From Adenanthera pavonina (lineage: Eukaryota > Streptophyta > Magnoliopsida > Fabales > Fabaceae): a DNA stretch of 64,000 bases. The position numbers and the translations under genes are program-made. The stretch is from NCBI GenBank assembly GCA_026686845.1, contig JAIVEN010000012.1:18478501-18542500 (forward strand), read 5' to 3'. Positions 61,299 through 64,000 of the stretch are shown one piece after another (position 1 is the first letter of the stretch; every line of letters starts with the position of its first letter). A model generated the notes under the pieces. It was not told where the DNA came from. It saw only the letters and a program-made list of their open reading frames with translations, and searched no databases.

Positions 61299-62372
61299 CT
61301 GAGAGTTTACTTTTGAATCATCTTGCATGTGTACGGACTCACATGTGCGCAGCTTTTGGCCAACTCAATATAATATTTTTTTTTTTCAGATCGTAGCTTG
61401 AATCTGCTCTATTTCTATATATATGTCATGTGCATATGGAAGCTACAAGATATTTTTGTTTTTCTTCTATTTGCATCTAGACCTGTTCTTCCACCCTCTA
61501 AGGCGGTAAGTAAGCTAAGCACTATGTGAAAACAATTTAAAAGTCATTTCTCTGCTCCAGCAATTCTTTGTTTCTCATAGTTTGATGAGGTAAAAAAAGA
61601 ATCGTTAGGTAGTGCTAACTTTGTTCTCAGATTCGGATCAGATTGATCGTTTCGATCGATCAGACAACTTTTAATAATGTTCTAATTAAAAACCAGTCAA
61701 AATTAAGAAAATTAGCCAAAACCAAATAAAATCAATAAAAATATTTGATCAAGAATCAATAAAAATTATTTTTTACATAATTTTATGTAATTTAAAATAT
61801 AACATTACATTTTAATTATGGTCGATCGACGTTGGCCTAATAAATCTTAAATTAATATTTCTAATAGTTCAATGAGCATTTGAGTTTTAAAAACATTGCC
61901 TGATAGGTGAATATATGAGTGCCTCAAATTATTAGAATGTCTTACAAGAAAATTTATCATTGAGACCCTGATCTGACCATGTAACCTAGAATTGGAAGCA
62001 TCATCAACAAATAAAGTAGGGCATTCATGGTGTCTTAGAGGACCAGAAAATTAATTGTTATCATCAACATTAAGATTTTTAATTTCAAATATTTTGTTTG
62101 TTAATTATTACTTTGGACTATATAAATGCCATTTCATTTCATTTCATTTACGTGTACACAGTTACAAGCAAAGCCAGAGCACTCGTCACATATATATCCC
62201 TTGAATTATATATAACTTCACACACATAATTTTCTATCTTGCAGTTGCATTAATCTAATTTCTTTTCCCTGTCATTCTTCATTTTCTTTCTCTGTTTACT
62301 TAATTAGCTGACCCATCTTTCACCCTTCTTCACTCCATCCATCGATCCAAGAAACTCAACCCCACCACCAGA

Positions 62373-62383
62373 CATATATAAAC
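62373..62383 (+). promoter_or_regulatory. TATA box of the pectin methylesterase gene
   Basis: catatataaac about 70 bases before the ATG at 62451. Confidence 0.55.
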
Positions 62384-62450
62384 TTGTCCATTCTCAGATC
62401 CCAAGAAAAAGGAAAGAAAATTAAAGTTCACAAACAATATCGCAATCATC

Positions 62451-63393
62451 ATGGGTCGATCATCACTTTTATTCCTAAGTCTCTTTCTTTTAGCTTGTTG
62501 TCTCCTTCCAACAGCCACATCAAGATCCAGACCACCTTCTTTCTCCAACAACGTTCAATGGTGGTGCGATCGGACCCCACACCCAGAGCCATGCAGGTAT
62601 TACCTGATGAGCCACTCTGACCATGATCACCGGATCAAGCACAAGTCGAAATTCAGAGTCACGCTGGTTCAGTTAGCTTTGGACCAAGCCAGGTTCATGC
62701 AAGATGAAGTTCACGGCTATGGCCAGAACTGTGTCACCGAGAAGCAGAAAGCACTGTTCAGAAGTTGCTCGACGCTCTACGATAATACCATCTTCTATTT
62801 AAACCGAACCCACCAAGGGCTCAGACCAAAACATCGTCGTTTCTCCGCTCTGGACGCTCAGACATGGCTCAGCACTGCTCTCACCAACATCCAGACATGC
62901 AAGAATGGAGCTTCGGACTTAAATCTGAGTTTGCCGGAATTCATGGCGTCCAATTCTGTGTGCTACAACGTCTCCAAGATAATAAGCAACAGCTTGGCCA
63001 TAAACGCAGCGTTTCTGACGAGATCCGAGAAGGAACAACTCAGCAATGGGAATAGTGGTGGCATGGAGGAGCATGGATTCCCCTGGTGGTTCTCCAGGCA
63101 TGAGAGGAAGCTGGTGACAGTATCTGCGTCGGCGATAAAGGCGAATGTCGTGGTGGCGAAGGACGGTTCTGGGCATTTCACGACGGTGCAGGCGGCGATA
63201 AATGTGGCAGCGAATAGAAGACGGAAGACGAGTTTTGTGATAAGAGTGAAGAGAGGGGTTTATAGAGAGAACATTAATGTGGATAAGACCAACGATAATA
63301 TAATGCTGATTGGCGATGGGGCGAGATTAACAGTGATAACGGCTTCCAAGAGTGTTTCTGATGGCATCACCACCTACAGCACTGCCACTGCTG
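62451..63393 (+). CDS. pectin methylesterase with PMEI pro-region, exon 1 (partial)
   Basis: The exon encodes 314 residues plus one base and ends at a CTG/GTAAGG donor at 63393; later exons are beyond the window. Residues 1-24 form a signal peptide. A PMEI-like pro-region spans about 35-195 with cysteines C39-x8-C48, C106 and C150. A basic processing-type motif RKL at 219-221 is followed by NVVVAKDGSGHFTTVQAAIN (232-251), the conserved start of the pectinesterase domain, and LIGDGARLTVITASKS (286-301). This is a type I/group 2 PME: the pro-region keeps the enzyme inactive until cleavage in the Golgi, then it de-esterifies homogalacturonan in the wall. The catalytic Asp and Gln residues lie in the missing part, so activity cannot be judged. 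Confidence 0.92.
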
Positions 63394-64000
63394 GTAAGGA
63401 TCTCATAGCTTCTTTCTTTCTTTCTTTCTTCTTCTTCTTCTTCTTCTTTATGTGGTTTCTTTTGATATAATTACCTGGTAATATATGTGGTTTCTGCTGG
63501 CAATAGATGTTATCGAGTCAGATTTCAACAATGTCGAGTCCAAATGGGATAATCTATATTGAACGCTGTTCTTAGATTTTTCATTTTTATTGTACTTATT
63601 TGTGGAGCATGTCAATTAGTACTTTCATTATTTTTAAAATCGAAGGGATCGATTAGTTCAACAGCTGAAGTTACTAAAAATCTTATGGATTAAAAAGATG
63701 TACATGATGCCTATATTAATTTCCTATGAACTATTATGTATTGCATGATTTAGATCTTATGATATATATACACACACACACACATATTGCTTATTTTCGT
63801 TTTTTTATTTTAAAAGAAACATGATCGATGCAAACTAAATATAACTTTTTAGCTAACACTTTAAAACTGATGGTTATAATTATAAGTAAAAATAATAAGA
63901 TTTTTGTCATCCAAATTAAATCTTGATATCTAGATGGGATGTGCACACACATTACTTGGTTGGGCAAGAAACTTTTGGCGTTGACTCACCAAAAAAAAGA
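63394..64000. other. start of pectin methylesterase intron 1
   Basis: Begins GTAAGGATCTC and within 20 bases enters a (TTTC)n(TTC)n tract (63411-63449), with a (TA)n(CA)n tract at about 63762-63784. No second exon is recognisable before the window ends, so the intron is at least 607 bases long. Confidence 0.75.

Larger units (their letters stand above)
55414..62450. other. 7-kb gene-poor region
   Basis: Begins with the 3' flank of Kunitz gene 2 and then an orphan promoter copy (56190-57200). Two SINE-like copies lie at 58.9 and 59.7 kb. A G-rich run (58051-58072) and paired TA/TG repeats (61220-61290) are the other visible features. Short frames here look random. A block at 59530-59570 and 60290-60350 carries gggttgggt / cccagcccag text typical of transposon ends. 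Confidence 0.55.

Noticed and set aside
1..64000. CRISPR arrays, bacterial operons, rRNA genes
   Set aside because: No regularly spaced identical repeats, no Shine-Dalgarno-led gene series and no rRNA sequence; intron-containing plant genes throughout.

Overview
This is nuclear DNA of a flowering plant, most likely a dicot. The genes are split by GT-AG introns, intergenic DNA is very AT-rich, and several classes of plant transposable element are present. The protein families (pectin methylesterase and its inhibitor, family 9 endoglucanases, Kunitz inhibitors) are typical of plants. I cannot name the species.

Layout: a one-exon pectin methylesterase inhibitor-like gene (minus, 3649-4344); a repeat-rich desert (4.4-12.4 kb) with a tandemly duplicated segment, a hAT element and Tourist- and Stowaway-like MITEs; a seven-coding-exon Jagunal-like membrane protein gene (minus, 12432-17250, with a non-coding 5' exon to about 18.38 kb); two tandem GH9 endo-beta-1,4-glucanase genes in the same orientation (minus, 19817-27992 and 32237-48301), rebuilt exon by exon with matching intron positions; a Kunitz inhibitor cluster on the plus strand with two intact genes (51699-52331 and 54766-55413) plus remnants of further copies; a gene-poor stretch; and the first exon of a pectin methylesterase with an inhibitor-like pro-region (plus, 62451-63393), which runs off the window.

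The second GH9 gene is inflated by transposons. Intron 3 holds a complete but decayed Ty3/gypsy element (40154-45637, 5-bp target duplication GAAAC). Intron 5 holds a long-terminal-repeat unit (33290-38754, target duplication ATAAT), itself interrupted by a non-autonomous hAT element (36428-38225, 8-bp target duplication TCCGCGGC). Intron 4 of the first GH9 gene carries a tRNA-Ser(GCU) pseudogene split by a Tourist-like MITE.

The pectin methylesterase, its inhibitor-like relative and the two endoglucanases all act on cell-wall polysaccharides. Their proximity may be chance: there is no operon logic here. I found no new defence or mobile system. The most interesting signals are the layered insertions with readable target duplications, the split tRNA, the ghost Kunitz copies, and possible functional divergence within the tandem gene pairs.
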